Origin: Pyrinomonadaceae bacterium
GTDB taxonomy: Bacteria; Acidobacteriota; Blastocatellia; Pyrinomonadales; Pyrinomonadaceae
Direction: 5' to 3'
DNA length: 64,000 bases
Assembly: GCA_028284415.1 (NCBI GenBank)
Contig: JANQRU010000005.1
Location: forward strand, 434,001-498,000
Below the pieces are notes generated by a model. The model was not told where the DNA came from. It saw nothing but the letters and a program-made list of their open reading frames with translations, and did not search any database. Below are positions 1 through 8,126 of this stretch, piece after piece; position 1 is the first letter of the stretch, and the number at the start of each line of letters is the position of its first letter. The position numbers and the translations under genes were made by a program.

Positions 1-2193
1 GACCAAAACTACGTTGCGGTCGGACACATTTTACATTCGCTGACTGAAGAAGAAGAAGAATTATTTAACGCAACAATGCGGGACTTGTCGGTTGATCCCC
101 GTTCGGTAAAATTGCTGATTGAAAAACGTGTTGAAGCAAGTAAACAACACACAGGAAAAGGATTTCGAATCGCTCCTGAAACAACCGATTTATTCAAGCG
201 TTCGATGGATAGAGCCAGATCGCAAGGACGTCGTGTAATTGACGCAAGCGATTTATTTTATGTTTTATCAAATGATGAACGCAGTCTTTTAAACGATATT
301 TTGCAAAATCTGGGCGTTGGCTATGAAGAACTTTCGCAGACTGCTCGGACGAGAATTCGTAAACGTCAAAAAGAAGAAGATCGTATTCGTAAAAAATACG
401 AATTGCCATCCTATCTGAAACACTTTGGTGTATCACTTAATAAAATGGCAAGGCAGGATAAATTACCACCCGTCATTGGACGTGAAAAAGAAATTCGCCA
501 GATGATCGAGATATTATCTCATCGAGAGCGTTCAAATTCGCCGATGTTAGTCGGTGAACCCGGCGTTGGTAAGACTGCTGTAGCAGAAGGTCTTGCACGT
601 CTTATTGAACTCGAACCCGATAAAGTTCCCGAAAGATTACGCAATTCGCACATTGTTCAATTACAAATGGGCGGAATGGTTGCTGGAACGATGCTTCGTG
701 GAATGTTCGAAGAACGTATCAAAGGTGTAATTGATGAAGTTAAAGAAAGAGAAAATATAATTCTTTTTATTGACGAAGCACACACGATCATCGGTGCGGG
801 TGCGGCTCTCGGAACTTCTTCCGATGCGGCAAATATGTTCAAGTCTTCGCTTGCTCGTGGAGAACTGAGAATCATTGGAGCAACAACTTTAACGGAATAC
901 AAAGAATATATCGGCGAAGACGAAGCTCTGGCGAGACGTTTCCGACTTGTAAAAGTTGAAGAACCTTCAATCGAAGAAACTAAAGAAATTCTGCTCGGCG
1001 TTCGTCCGCGTTTAGAGAAAAATTACTCCGTCACAATTTCCGATGAAGCCATCAATATGGCTTTGGAGATGTCGCCAAAATACATACGCAATTTACATCT
1101 TCCAGACAAAGCTATTGGCTGGCTTGATACTGCATCCGTTAAGGTTGAGATCAATGAGCCAAGCTCTTTGGTCGTAAAACCCGAACACATTGTCGAAGTC
1201 ATTTCTCAGGAATCACGCATTCCGAAAGACATGATTTACCGCGACACAACCGACCGCTTCTCCGTTATGGAAGAAAAATTGGCGGAACGTGTCGTTGGAC
1301 AAAAAGAAGCTGTCCAAGCAGTTGCAGAAAGATTGCGACTCAATAAAGGACCACTCAAAGAAAATCATTATTCACCTGATGGAGTTTTGCTTTTCTTAGG
1401 ACCGACGGGTGTTGGTAAAACAGAATTAGCCAAAGCCGTCGCCGAATTTATGTTCGGAAGCGAAGAAAAAATGGTTCGCATTGATATGTCCGAATATGGT
1501 GATGGAACGGTTGGTATCGAAAAACTAATCGGTATGCCTAGAGGAATTGTCGGAAGTGAACGCGGTGGGATTTTAACCGAACAGCTTCGTGAAAACCCAT
1601 ACACAGTTCTTCTACTTGATGAGGTTGAAAAAGCTAATCCATCTTTGATGAATATTTTCTTGCAAGCTTTCGATGAAGGCTGGCTAACCGATGGACGTGG
1701 TAAGAAGGTTTATTTATCCGATGCGATTGTCATAATGACATCAAACTTGGGTTCAGAAAGCTTCAAAAAATACGAGAAACCGCTTGGCTTTGGTACAAAA
1801 TCTTTAGGTGATATTAAAGAAATTAAGGGCGATGTAATGAAAGCTGCTGAAAAACGCTTTACTCCTGAATTTCGTAACAGAATTGATGAAATTATCGTCT
1901 TTTCGCCATTAACGATGGATGAGGTCAGAGAAATCGCTAAACTCTACATCGGTAAAATTCGCAAACAGATGGAGCAGCAAGGCAAATTTATCGAGGTTAC
2001 AAATGACGCCATTGATTTGATCACTTTGAAGGGTTACAGCCCTGCATATGGTGCGAGATTCTTGAAACGTCATATTGACCAAAAGGTTAAATTGCCGTTA
2101 ACCAGTCTCTGGAAAACTGCAACACAATTTTTGGTTGATGCTGAAAACGATGAAATTGTCGTTAAAGCAAAAGACTCATTCAGTCTCAACTAA
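1..2193 (+). CDS. Clp-family AAA+ unfoldase (ClpA/ClpC-like), 5' truncated
   Basis: This is an Hsp100/Clp ATPase that unfolds proteins, probably feeding a ClpP protease. The frame is open from base 1 with Clp N-domain-like residues, so the gene starts upstream of the window; the ATG at 76 is internal. Two AAA+ modules are visible: Walker A GEPGVGKT at codons 185-192 with Walker B IILFIDEAH, and Walker A GPTGVGKT at codons 467-474 with Walker B VLLLDEVEK. The segment between the modules is short, so the ClpB middle domain is absent. An LGF tripeptide at codons 595-597 sits where ClpA/ClpC carry the ClpP-docking loop, which argues for a protease partner rather than a disaggregase. No clpP or clpS is visible here. 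Choosing between ClpA and ClpC needs the missing N-terminus. Confidence 0.9.
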   Translation, partial: DQNYVAVGHILHSLTEEEEELFNATMRDLSVDPRSVKLLIEKRVEASKQHTGKGFRIAPETTDLFKRSMDRARSQGRRVIDASDLFYVLSNDERSLLNDILQNLGVGYEELSQTARTRIRKRQKEEDRIRKKYELPSYLKHFGVSLNKMARQDKLPPVIGREKEIRQMIEILSHRERSNSPMLVGEPGVGKTAVAEGLARLIELEPDKVPERLRNSHIVQLQMGGMVAGTMLRGMFEERIKGVIDEVKERENIILFIDEAHTIIGAGAALGTSSDAANMFKSSLARGELRIIGATTLTEYKEYIGEDEALARRFRLVKVEEPSIEETKEILLGVRPRLEKNYSVTISDEAINMALEMSPKYIRNLHLPDKAIGWLDTASVKVEINEPSSLVVKPEHIVEVISQESRIPKDMIYRDTTDRFSVMEEKLAERVVGQKEAVQAVAERLRLNKGPLKENHYSPDGVLLFLGPTGVGKTELAKAVAEFMFGSEEKMVRIDMSEYGDGTVGIEKLIGMPRGIVGSERGGILTEQLRENPYTVLLLDEVEKANPSLMNIFLQAFDEGWLTDGRGKKVYLSDAIVIMTSNLGSESFKKYEKPLGFGTKSLGDIKEIKGDVMKAAEKRFTPEFRNRIDEIIVFSPLTMDEVREIAKLYIGKIRKQMEQQGKFIEVTNDAIDLITLKGYSPAYGARFLKRHIDQKVKLPLTSLWKTATQFLVDAENDEIVVKAKDSFSLN

Positions 2194-2221
2194 ATAAAAC
2201 CAATAAAAAATTTTCTGCATC

Positions 2222-2259
2222 AAAGGCTTTAGTGATAACATTTTGCTAAAGCCTTTTAT
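2222..2259 (+). terminator. Intrinsic terminator after the Clp gene
   Basis: An 11-bp stem (AAAGGCTTTAG / CTAAAGCCTTT) is followed by a T-rich tract. It lies 29 bases after the Clp stop codon and ends its transcript. Confidence 0.8.
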
Positions 2260-2283
2260 TTTGTTTTTAATTCCAAAATTACT

Positions 2284-3105
2284 ATGAAAAACATTTTTTC
2301 TATGTCGCAATTTATCAAATTATCCTTGATGACTTTTCTATTATCTTCTTTAGTAGTCGCTCAAAATAATTTTGGTACTCCAACAAAGGTAGATAAAGCC
2401 AAAAGAATTAAAACGGTTATGAACAAAGCAGTTCAGAAACTTGGCGGTGAAAAGTATTTGAATTATAAGACTTCTGTTGGTGAAGGAAGATTTAGCCTTA
2501 TCAAAGACGGCAAAATTGCATCGTTTCAATCTTTTGTGGATGTCATTGTTTATCCAAACAAAGAACGAACAGATTTTACTGAACGAGGTTCAAAAATCGT
2601 GCAAGTAAACACAGGCGATACGGGCTGGATTTATGAGGAATTCTTAGAAAAATTCGATGATCAGAGCGAGAGGCAAATTGAAAACTTCAAACGCAGTATG
2701 AAAACTCATTTTAATTATTTACTGCGTGGAGCATGGAAAGGTAAAGCTGAATTAATTTATGTTGGCAGAAGACAAGCAAGCCTTGGTAAAAGAAATGATG
2801 TTTTGAAATTATCATTTGAAGGCGGCTTTGAAGTTGAGTATGAATTTTCTGATGATGGGCTTCCTCAGAAGGTAATCTACAATCGGATGAACGCCGACAA
2901 TCAAGCTATCAAAGAAGAAACACGTTATGCACGTTTTACAAGTTACCAAGGAATAACGATGCCCTCACTAATTGATCACTATACAAATGGTAAACACGCA
3001 TTTCGCGTATCTTACGATTCTTTGGAATTCAATAAAAAAATTCCTGAAAAGATTTTTGAGAAACCGAAAAACCCTAAGAAATTAAGAAAGAAATTGAAGC
3101 TCTAA
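2284..3105 (+). CDS. Secreted protein, LolA/outer-membrane-lipoprotein-sorting-like (function unknown)
   Basis: The 273-residue product starts with a signal peptide: charged start, hydrophobic core at about residues 10-24, and cleavage near VVAQ. It should be periplasmic or outer-membrane associated. The rest is beta-rich, with alternating hydrophobic stretches, a segment reading 'VNTGDTGWIYEE' and a Lys/Pro-rich basic tail. This pattern resembles the LolA/LolB-like single-domain proteins common in Acidobacteriota, but I see no diagnostic motif, so the fold is inference. It sits alone between two intrinsic terminators, so it is probably monocistronic. No good ribosome-binding site is visible before the ATG. 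Confidence 0.7.
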   Translation: MKNIFSMSQFIKLSLMTFLLSSLVVAQNNFGTPTKVDKAKRIKTVMNKAVQKLGGEKYLNYKTSVGEGRFSLIKDGKIASFQSFVDVIVYPNKERTDFTERGSKIVQVNTGDTGWIYEEFLEKFDDQSERQIENFKRSMKTHFNYLLRGAWKGKAELIYVGRRQASLGKRNDVLKLSFEGGFEVEYEFSDDGLPQKVIYNRMNADNQAIKEETRYARFTSYQGITMPSLIDHYTNGKHAFRVSYDSLEFNKKIPEKIFEKPKNPKKLRKKLKL

Positions 3106-3153
3106 ATCGCTTTGGGTGTTACGTCATACTTTATACGTAAAAACGTTCAAGTT

Positions 3154-3190
3154 AAAAGGCTGTTGATTGAGTAAAAATCAACAGCCTTTT
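3154..3190 (+). terminator. Intrinsic terminator
   Basis: A 15-bp perfect inverted repeat (AAAAGGCTGTTGATT / AATCAACAGCCTTTT) ends in T residues, 48 bases after the preceding stop codon. It is the strongest terminator in this part of the window. Confidence 0.9.
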
Positions 3191-3216
3191 CTATTAAAGA
3201 GTTTTGCTTATGAGAT

Positions 3217-3336
3217 ATGTCCTATGAGACCAGACAAGAAATCAAAGCCCTACTAAAAAATGACTCGAATCAGAAATTTATTGCCAATCGCTATAAAACA
3301 ACTGAAGCGAATCTTCACAACTCGCTCTATAGTTAA
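3217..3336 (+). other. 39-codon ORF, possible remnant of a helix-turn-helix protein
   Basis: An ATG-started 39-codon frame fills most of the gap between a terminator and the next converging gene. Its middle (IKALLKNDSNQKFIAN) has the spacing of a helix-turn-helix opening, as in repressors or transposases. It has no ribosome-binding site and is too short to be a domain on its own. It may be a decayed fragment or chance; confidence is low. Confidence 0.2.
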
Positions 3337-3343
3337 CAATTCC

Positions 3344-4126
3344 CTAATTTTCTGTATTGCTTAGAGAATTCACTTTTTTGAAAATATCTTCGCTGTACAC
3401 AAAGTCTAAAGAAATACTCAGAAAGTATTGCAATGATTGAGATTTTCTGCCTAAACCATACGAGTAAAGACCAAGTTCATACAAAACGTAATTGATATAA
3501 GGATTATCCGGATATTGGATTACAAAGTTTTCCGCCAGAGAAATATATTTTTTGTAATCTTTTAGTTTGAGTTCGGAAAGTTTTTTTACCTCATTATAGG
3601 CTTTGAAGTTTCTTTCCGAAGGTTTCTTTATTGAAAAAGTAATTTTGTTAGATTTTTTCAGTTTAGCGTTTGTTTCACCACATTTTGTATTACATATCTC
3701 TGCCCACATTTTGTATTTTCCTTCTTTATGAAAAAGTTTTTGAACGAAGTAATCCTCAATTAGATGTATCTTTTCAAAGGATTTGTTGGCATCAATGTAA
3801 TTAGTCTGGCAATTCACACAGGTCTCGACAAGTGTTATTTTTTTTGGATTAATAATAACTCCATCAGGACGTTCAATATAAAGCTTATAATCTCTATTCA
3901 ATCTGCCTATATCAGCTCGTCCCATCACCTTGATTCCACTCTCGTTTTTCACGCTGAACTTTAGCGGAATGGGTTCTAACAATAAAAATGTATCTTTTGG
4001 AACACTTATGTTGATAGATATTCTTGAGTAGTCAGTTAATTGAGCATTAACATCTTGTCCAATAGCAAAAGAACTATAAATAAGACATAGAATCATTAGC
4101 GACAGTAGCAAATTCAATTTATACAT
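3344..4126 (-). CDS. Secreted protein of unknown function with Ig-like and helical repeat regions
   Basis: The 260-residue product has a clear signal peptide (hydrophobic residues 5-20, cleavage near AIGQ). Residues about 30-165 look like a beta-sandwich of the kind found in proteinase-inhibitor or Ig-like periplasmic modules ('PIPLKFSVKN', 'GKYKMWAEI'). They include Cys pairs (CVNC, and Cys residues in CNTKC) that could form disulfides. Residues about 185-250 are helical and TPR-like ('LYELGLYSYGLGRKSQSLQYF'-type spacing, with the YPDNP turn). I cannot assign a function. It is transcribed away from the gene graveyard at 4190-4696. Confidence 0.6.
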   Translation of the reverse strand: MYKLNLLLSLMILCLIYSSFAIGQDVNAQLTDYSRISINISVPKDTFLLLEPIPLKFSVKNESGIKVMGRADIGRLNRDYKLYIERPDGVIINPKKITLVETCVNCQTNYIDANKSFEKIHLIEDYFVQKLFHKEGKYKMWAEICNTKCGETNAKLKKSNKITFSIKKPSERNFKAYNEVKKLSELKLKDYKKYISLAENFVIQYPDNPYINYVLYELGLYSYGLGRKSQSLQYFLSISLDFVYSEDIFKKVNSLSNTEN

Positions 4127-4189
4127 AATTTACCTTACCTAAAATTTATTTTAATACTTACTACCCCAGACTCTTTGTTCTACATCTTA

Positions 4190-4399
4190 TTATATTTTTA
4201 AGTGTGTAGGTATTAACTTTTCTTCTCCAACAACAATACTTGTAGCCTTTCCAATCATTATCTTATGGGATGTCCCATCTCCTTTTATACCAGATGGATG
4301 ACCAATTTCATGGGCTGTTACAATTCCTCTTTCAAGAATAGGATTACCATTTGAGAATGTCTTACCTCGGAAATAGTCTGTTATTGTCTCAATTATAGA
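4190..4399 (-). pseudogene. C-terminal remnant with HEIGH zinc-metallopeptidase-like motif
   Basis: Reading the minus strand from 4399 to the stop at 4190-4192 gives about 69 codons with the segment 'IVTAHEIGHPSG', a HExxH-type zinc site, followed by 'SHKIMIG'. An in-frame stop lies directly upstream (4400-4402). There is no start codon before the motif, so the front of the gene is missing. This is either the orphan C-terminal end of a peptidase-like domain, such as a detached toxin tip, or a decayed gene. The motif and truncation are read directly from the sequence; the family is inference. Confidence 0.45.
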
Positions 4400-4448
4400 T
4401 TAGTGAACCAATTCCACCTTTTGTTGTCTGAGAAAAAGAAGATAAAGA

Positions 4449-4696
4449 ATGTTTTTTTATATTGCCGAAGAAAACCTAGAGGTCGGCGTAAAGTTCTTAG
4501 TAGCGATTGAAGATTCATTAGAGCAACTTGCCGCATTCCCACCCCACCTTGGAAAGAAAAAACTTATACGGCTAAACGATTTGAAAATGTCAGAATGTGG
4601 CAGGTCAAAAAGTATGACAATTTTCTGGCATTTTATAAGGTCTTTGTTTTGCACGCATCCCGTGATACAGAGGATTTATTTATAGTTAATCTTTGA
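4449..4696 (+). pseudogene. ParE/RelE-family toxin, frameshifted
   Basis: The frame from 4449 reads 'FYIAEENLEVGVKFL' and 'LEQLAAFPPHLGKK', the typical helical hairpin of ParE toxins. After the A-run at 4557-4562, the matching second half is found one frame over: 'TAKRFENVRMWQVKKYDNF' then 'LAFYKVFVLHASRDTEDLF', ending at TGA 4694-4696. That is the expected ParE beta-sheet, with Arg and Tyr positions intact. The first strand is also missing or shifted, because an in-frame stop lies two codons before the ATG. No antitoxin gene is beside it. It is most likely a dead toxin, or a homopolymer sequencing error within it. Confidence 0.75.
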
Positions 4697-4818
4697 TAGA
4701 TTGCTATAATTTAGACAAATCCTTAAAAGACACTCTGATGGACAATGAAATAAGGTATATTCCAATCAAAACTGATTATGAACAACAGATTCGTGTAAAA
4801 TGTTATGGTTTACAGGCT

Positions 4819-7608
4819 CTATATAAACGCAAAATCGTATTGTTCATGATGGATTGTTGAGTCCCCTGTCAGATCAACAATTCCCAGATATTCTTCGATC
4901 TCATCTAAAACTTCTTTTTCCGCAGTTCGTAAGGTCTCAGCAACTTCAGGATGAACCCGCAAGGTTGTTTGGCGAACATCGCTTAGATTTTTCGAAAGAC
5001 TCCTTGCCTCTTCCAAAATTTCATAGCAAATAGTTTGAGTTGATTTTATCCAACCCGCACCTTCACAGTATGAGCAAGGTGAGCAAAGTGTGCGTTCGAG
5101 AGATTGTTTGACGCGCTTACGAGTCATAATTATCAAACCAAAATCATTGAACGAAAGAACTTTTGTCGGAGATTTGTCGTTTGAAAGATGCTCTTGGAGG
5201 GCTTGCAAAACCTTCTGACGATTGCGGCGATCTTCCATATCAATCAAGTCCAAAACGATAATTCCACCTAAGTCTCTTAGTCTGATTTGTCTTGAAATCT
5301 CTTTTACAGCTTCCAGATTAGTTTTTGTGATCGTGTCTTCTAATCTTTCATTTCCCTTTCCGACAAATTTCCCTGTATTGACATCAATTGCGATCAGAGC
5401 TTCGGTTTGATTTATTACCAAATATCCGCCTGACTTTAACCAGACACGATGTTTAAGAGCTTTATCCACTTCACTCGCAACCCCATAGGTTTCAAGAATC
5501 GGCTGATCGAGTGTGTGGAATTTAACCCGTTTAACCATTTTTGGCTGAATCCGATTAATGAACTCCACAGTTCTTAAATATTCTTCTTCTGAATCCACAC
5601 GAATTGCAGTGAAATCATCAGAAAGTTGATCACGAATTAATCTTTGAACGATGTCTAAGTCCTGATGAATAAGCTCAGGAGATTTGGACTTTTCCGCATC
5701 TTTTTTGATGTCTTGCCAGGTTTTGGTCAAATAGCGTGCATCATCTCTGATTTCGCTCTCTGACTTCCCTGTTCCTGCGGTTCTGACTATAAAACCGCCT
5801 GATGTAATTTTTTCGCTTTTTATAACCTTTTGCAGAAGATTTCTAAGTCGTCCACGTTCTTTTGCGGAATCAATTTTTCTTGAAACACCCAAATGTTCGA
5901 TAGTCGGCATAAAGACCAAATATCTTCCCGGTAAAGCGATATGCGAGGTGATTCTCGCTCCCTTTCGGGCAATAGGTTCTTTGGCGATCTGCACCAAAAC
6001 CTCTTGACCTTCGTGCAGAAGATCAGAAATTTTTGGTTGTTTTTTTTCGCGTCTTTTTCTTCTGCCATTTCCGCTTGATCTAAACTCGGCAGAAGCGATT
6101 GCAGCATCTGCCGTGATCGGTTTTTCTGAATCGGTGGTTTTATACCCTTTGTCCATATGAGTTTTGGTCTTTGCAGGGTTTTTTCCTCCCGTATTTCTGC
6201 GACGGCGACCGCCACCTCTGCTTCCACGTCTGACAGCCATCTCTGAAACCTCCGTTGAATCGTTTACACTTGCTTCCGCATCCGGCACGGTTTTTTCTTC
6301 TTCATCTTTTTTGGTAGTTTTCTTTCTCGTGCTGGTTGTTTTTTTGCGGGTAGAGGTTTTTCTGCCTCTGGTTGTTTTTGATTTCGTTGTTCTTCTTCTC
6401 CTCGTAGCAGTTTTCTTTGGTTTCTCTTCTTCAGCTTCTTTTGTTTTCGCTTCCGCATTTGCTTCGCTTTCAACTTCTGCCGTATCTTCTTTTTCTTTGT
6501 TCTGCTCGTTTTTCTCTTCTTCTGCGTCTTTCTTAGTTTTTCTCCTGCGAGTTGTTTTCTTCGCGGCAGTTCCTTTTTTAGCTCTTGTGGAGCGTTTTCT
6601 TCTCGTGGTTTTCTTTTCTTCTTTTTCTTTAGATTCCTCTTCTGCCGCTTTTTCTTCTACTTCTTGTTCTTCTTTTTTTTCTTCTTTTTCTTCAGAATCT
6701 TTTTTCGTCGTAGATTTTCTTCTTCTGCGAGTCGATGTTTTGGTTGATTTTCGGCTTCTTCGCGTTCTGGTTTTCTTTTCTTCCTTTGGTTCTTCTATCT
6801 CTTCGACCTCTTCTTCGTCAACGATGCGTTCAAAACCATTGTCTTCATCACCAACGGCATCAATCAAAGAACCTACTTCAGCAGAATCTGTGCTTTCCAT
6901 ATCAAATTCTATTGCACGAACCTTGTCTATGATTGCCTCTTGAGTCATCGCATCTTTGAGCATTTCGCCTGTTTCTTCATCTTCTTCATCGTCTTCATCA
7001 ACAATTCTTTCAAAACCGGAATTCTCGAACTCAAAAGTCGGAATCTTCAACTCTTCTGATCTTTCATCTTTTTGATCTTCACTGTCTTTGTCTTCCTTAT
7101 CTTCAGAGGTTTCTTTTTGTTCTTCCTTTTTCGGTTCTTCTTTTTTCTTTCTTCGACGACCGCGTTTACGTTTGGATTTTTGCTCACTTGAGGATCCAGT
7201 ATCATCAGCGTCGTCATCTGATTTGACTTCTATTTCAGCTTTTTCTTGTTCATTATCAATCTTCTTATCGCGTTTCAGACGAGTTTTGTGAAGTTCGTCG
7301 GTGACTTCCTTGTCGGCATCATCAGGTGAAGCTTTTTTCTTACCCTTTTCCATTACGATGCGTTCGATCTCTTCCTGCTCATCGAAAAAGTCCGAAACAT
7401 ATAAAAATGCATCTCTTTCCAAACCAATATCAACAAAAGCAGATTGCATTCCGGGCAAAACTCTCTGAACCCTTCCTTTATAAATGTTTCCGACAACGCC
7501 CGAATTATCTTCTCCGCGTTCGATATAAAATTCTGTAACTTGCCCATCCTCAATGATGGCAATTTTTTTCTCGCGTCCGTTGACGCTAATAATCATTTCC
7601 TTTGACAT
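4819..7608 (-). CDS. rne: Ribonuclease E/G with a very long charged insertion in the S1 domain
   Basis: This is an endoribonuclease of the RNase E/G family, acting in mRNA decay and rRNA maturation. The S1 domain begins normally (GNIYKGRVQRVLPGMQSAF near residues 40-58, then FLYVSDFF). It is interrupted by about 445 residues of Lys/Arg/Glu/Thr-rich low-complexity sequence (about 76-520) and resumes at 'LLHEGQEVLVQIAKEPI'. The catalytic region keeps the Asp residues of 'IAIDVNTG' and 'LDLIDM' that bind Mg2+ in E. coli RNase E. The Zn-link is present as CSPC. The start is supported by AGGAAA upstream of the ATG. The C-terminal half is short, so the disordered scaffold that E. coli carries at its C-terminus is here placed inside S1. 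Confidence 0.92.
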   Translation of the reverse strand: MSKEMIISVNGREKKIAIIEDGQVTEFYIERGEDNSGVVGNIYKGRVQRVLPGMQSAFVDIGLERDAFLYVSDFFDEQEEIERIVMEKGKKKASPDDADKEVTDELHKTRLKRDKKIDNEQEKAEIEVKSDDDADDTGSSSEQKSKRKRGRRRKKKEEPKKEEQKETSEDKEDKDSEDQKDERSEELKIPTFEFENSGFERIVDEDDEEDEETGEMLKDAMTQEAIIDKVRAIEFDMESTDSAEVGSLIDAVGDEDNGFERIVDEEEVEEIEEPKEEKKTRTRRSRKSTKTSTRRRRKSTTKKDSEEKEEKKEEQEVEEKAAEEESKEKEEKKTTRRKRSTRAKKGTAAKKTTRRRKTKKDAEEEKNEQNKEKEDTAEVESEANAEAKTKEAEEEKPKKTATRRRRTTKSKTTRGRKTSTRKKTTSTRKKTTKKDEEEKTVPDAEASVNDSTEVSEMAVRRGSRGGGRRRRNTGGKNPAKTKTHMDKGYKTTDSEKPITADAAIASAEFRSSGNGRRKRREKKQPKISDLLHEGQEVLVQIAKEPIARKGARITSHIALPGRYLVFMPTIEHLGVSRKIDSAKERGRLRNLLQKVIKSEKITSGGFIVRTAGTGKSESEIRDDARYLTKTWQDIKKDAEKSKSPELIHQDLDIVQRLIRDQLSDDFTAIRVDSEEEYLRTVEFINRIQPKMVKRVKFHTLDQPILETYGVASEVDKALKHRVWLKSGGYLVINQTEALIAIDVNTGKFVGKGNERLEDTITKTNLEAVKEISRQIRLRDLGGIIVLDLIDMEDRRNRQKVLQALQEHLSNDKSPTKVLSFNDFGLIIMTRKRVKQSLERTLCSPCSYCEGAGWIKSTQTICYEILEEARSLSKNLSDVRQTTLRVHPEVAETLRTAEKEVLDEIEEYLGIVDLTGDSTIHHEQYDFAFI

Positions 7609-8126
7609 ATTTTAAGCTTTCCTACTTTCAAAAGTTTTTTTGAAAAGCGTTATTAAGCAGGTTTTATGAATAGTTTTAGAGATTTTCCTTTACTAATTTT
7701 TGTTACAAAATCAGCAAGGATGTGTTTTGGAAGAAATTTTATAAACTAAGACCTTTACTCAAAATATCAAGAGCAAAATTGCGTGTTTAGGTAAAATTTA
7801 TTTTAAAGCGATTTCCCAAAAAGGAATTTTGAGTTTTTTCACGAAGAGCCTAGTGTATGTAAAAATCTTTTTTTACTTTCAAATTGCGGGGAGCTTCAAA
7901 TTTATCCTTAAAATTGAGCTTCAACCCGCTAAAACTTTTAACTTAATAACTATTTTATATTTCAATTTTTCCTGTTTGCCAGCTGTTTAACAAAACAATA
8001 GTAAAAATTTCTAACAAACAGATTAAGTATAAATGTTTTTTCAAATTTGGTAAATCGTAAATTAAACAATTTTATTTTTTTCTGCTGTTTACGATTTTTC
8101 ATTTAAGATTTACCATTAACTAAAAT
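7609..8126. other. 518-bp divergent intergenic region between RNase E/G and DNA polymerase
   Basis: No coding sequence is supported in this AT-rich stretch. It must hold the promoters of both flanking genes. A weak minus-strand candidate pairs TTGAAA (complement of 7877-7882) with TACACT (complement of 7852-7857) at 19-bp spacing, which would give the RNase gene a leader of about 240 bases. A 10-bp inverted repeat (8052-8061 with 8088-8097) lies just before the polymerase start. The long leader would suit autoregulation, as known for E. coli rne, but that is inference. Confidence 0.5.

Noticed and set aside
4557-4563. AAAAAAC as a programmed frameshift site in the ParE-like gene
   Set aside because: The heptamer is in the wrong phase for the canonical slippery site, and the gene has lost its start as well, so a plain indel is more likely.
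6164-6943. A 259-codon plus-strand frame rich in Phe, Ser and Val
   Set aside because: It is the complement of the Lys/Glu-rich RNase E insertion and has no ribosome-binding site; the charged low-complexity DNA simply lacks stops on the other strand.
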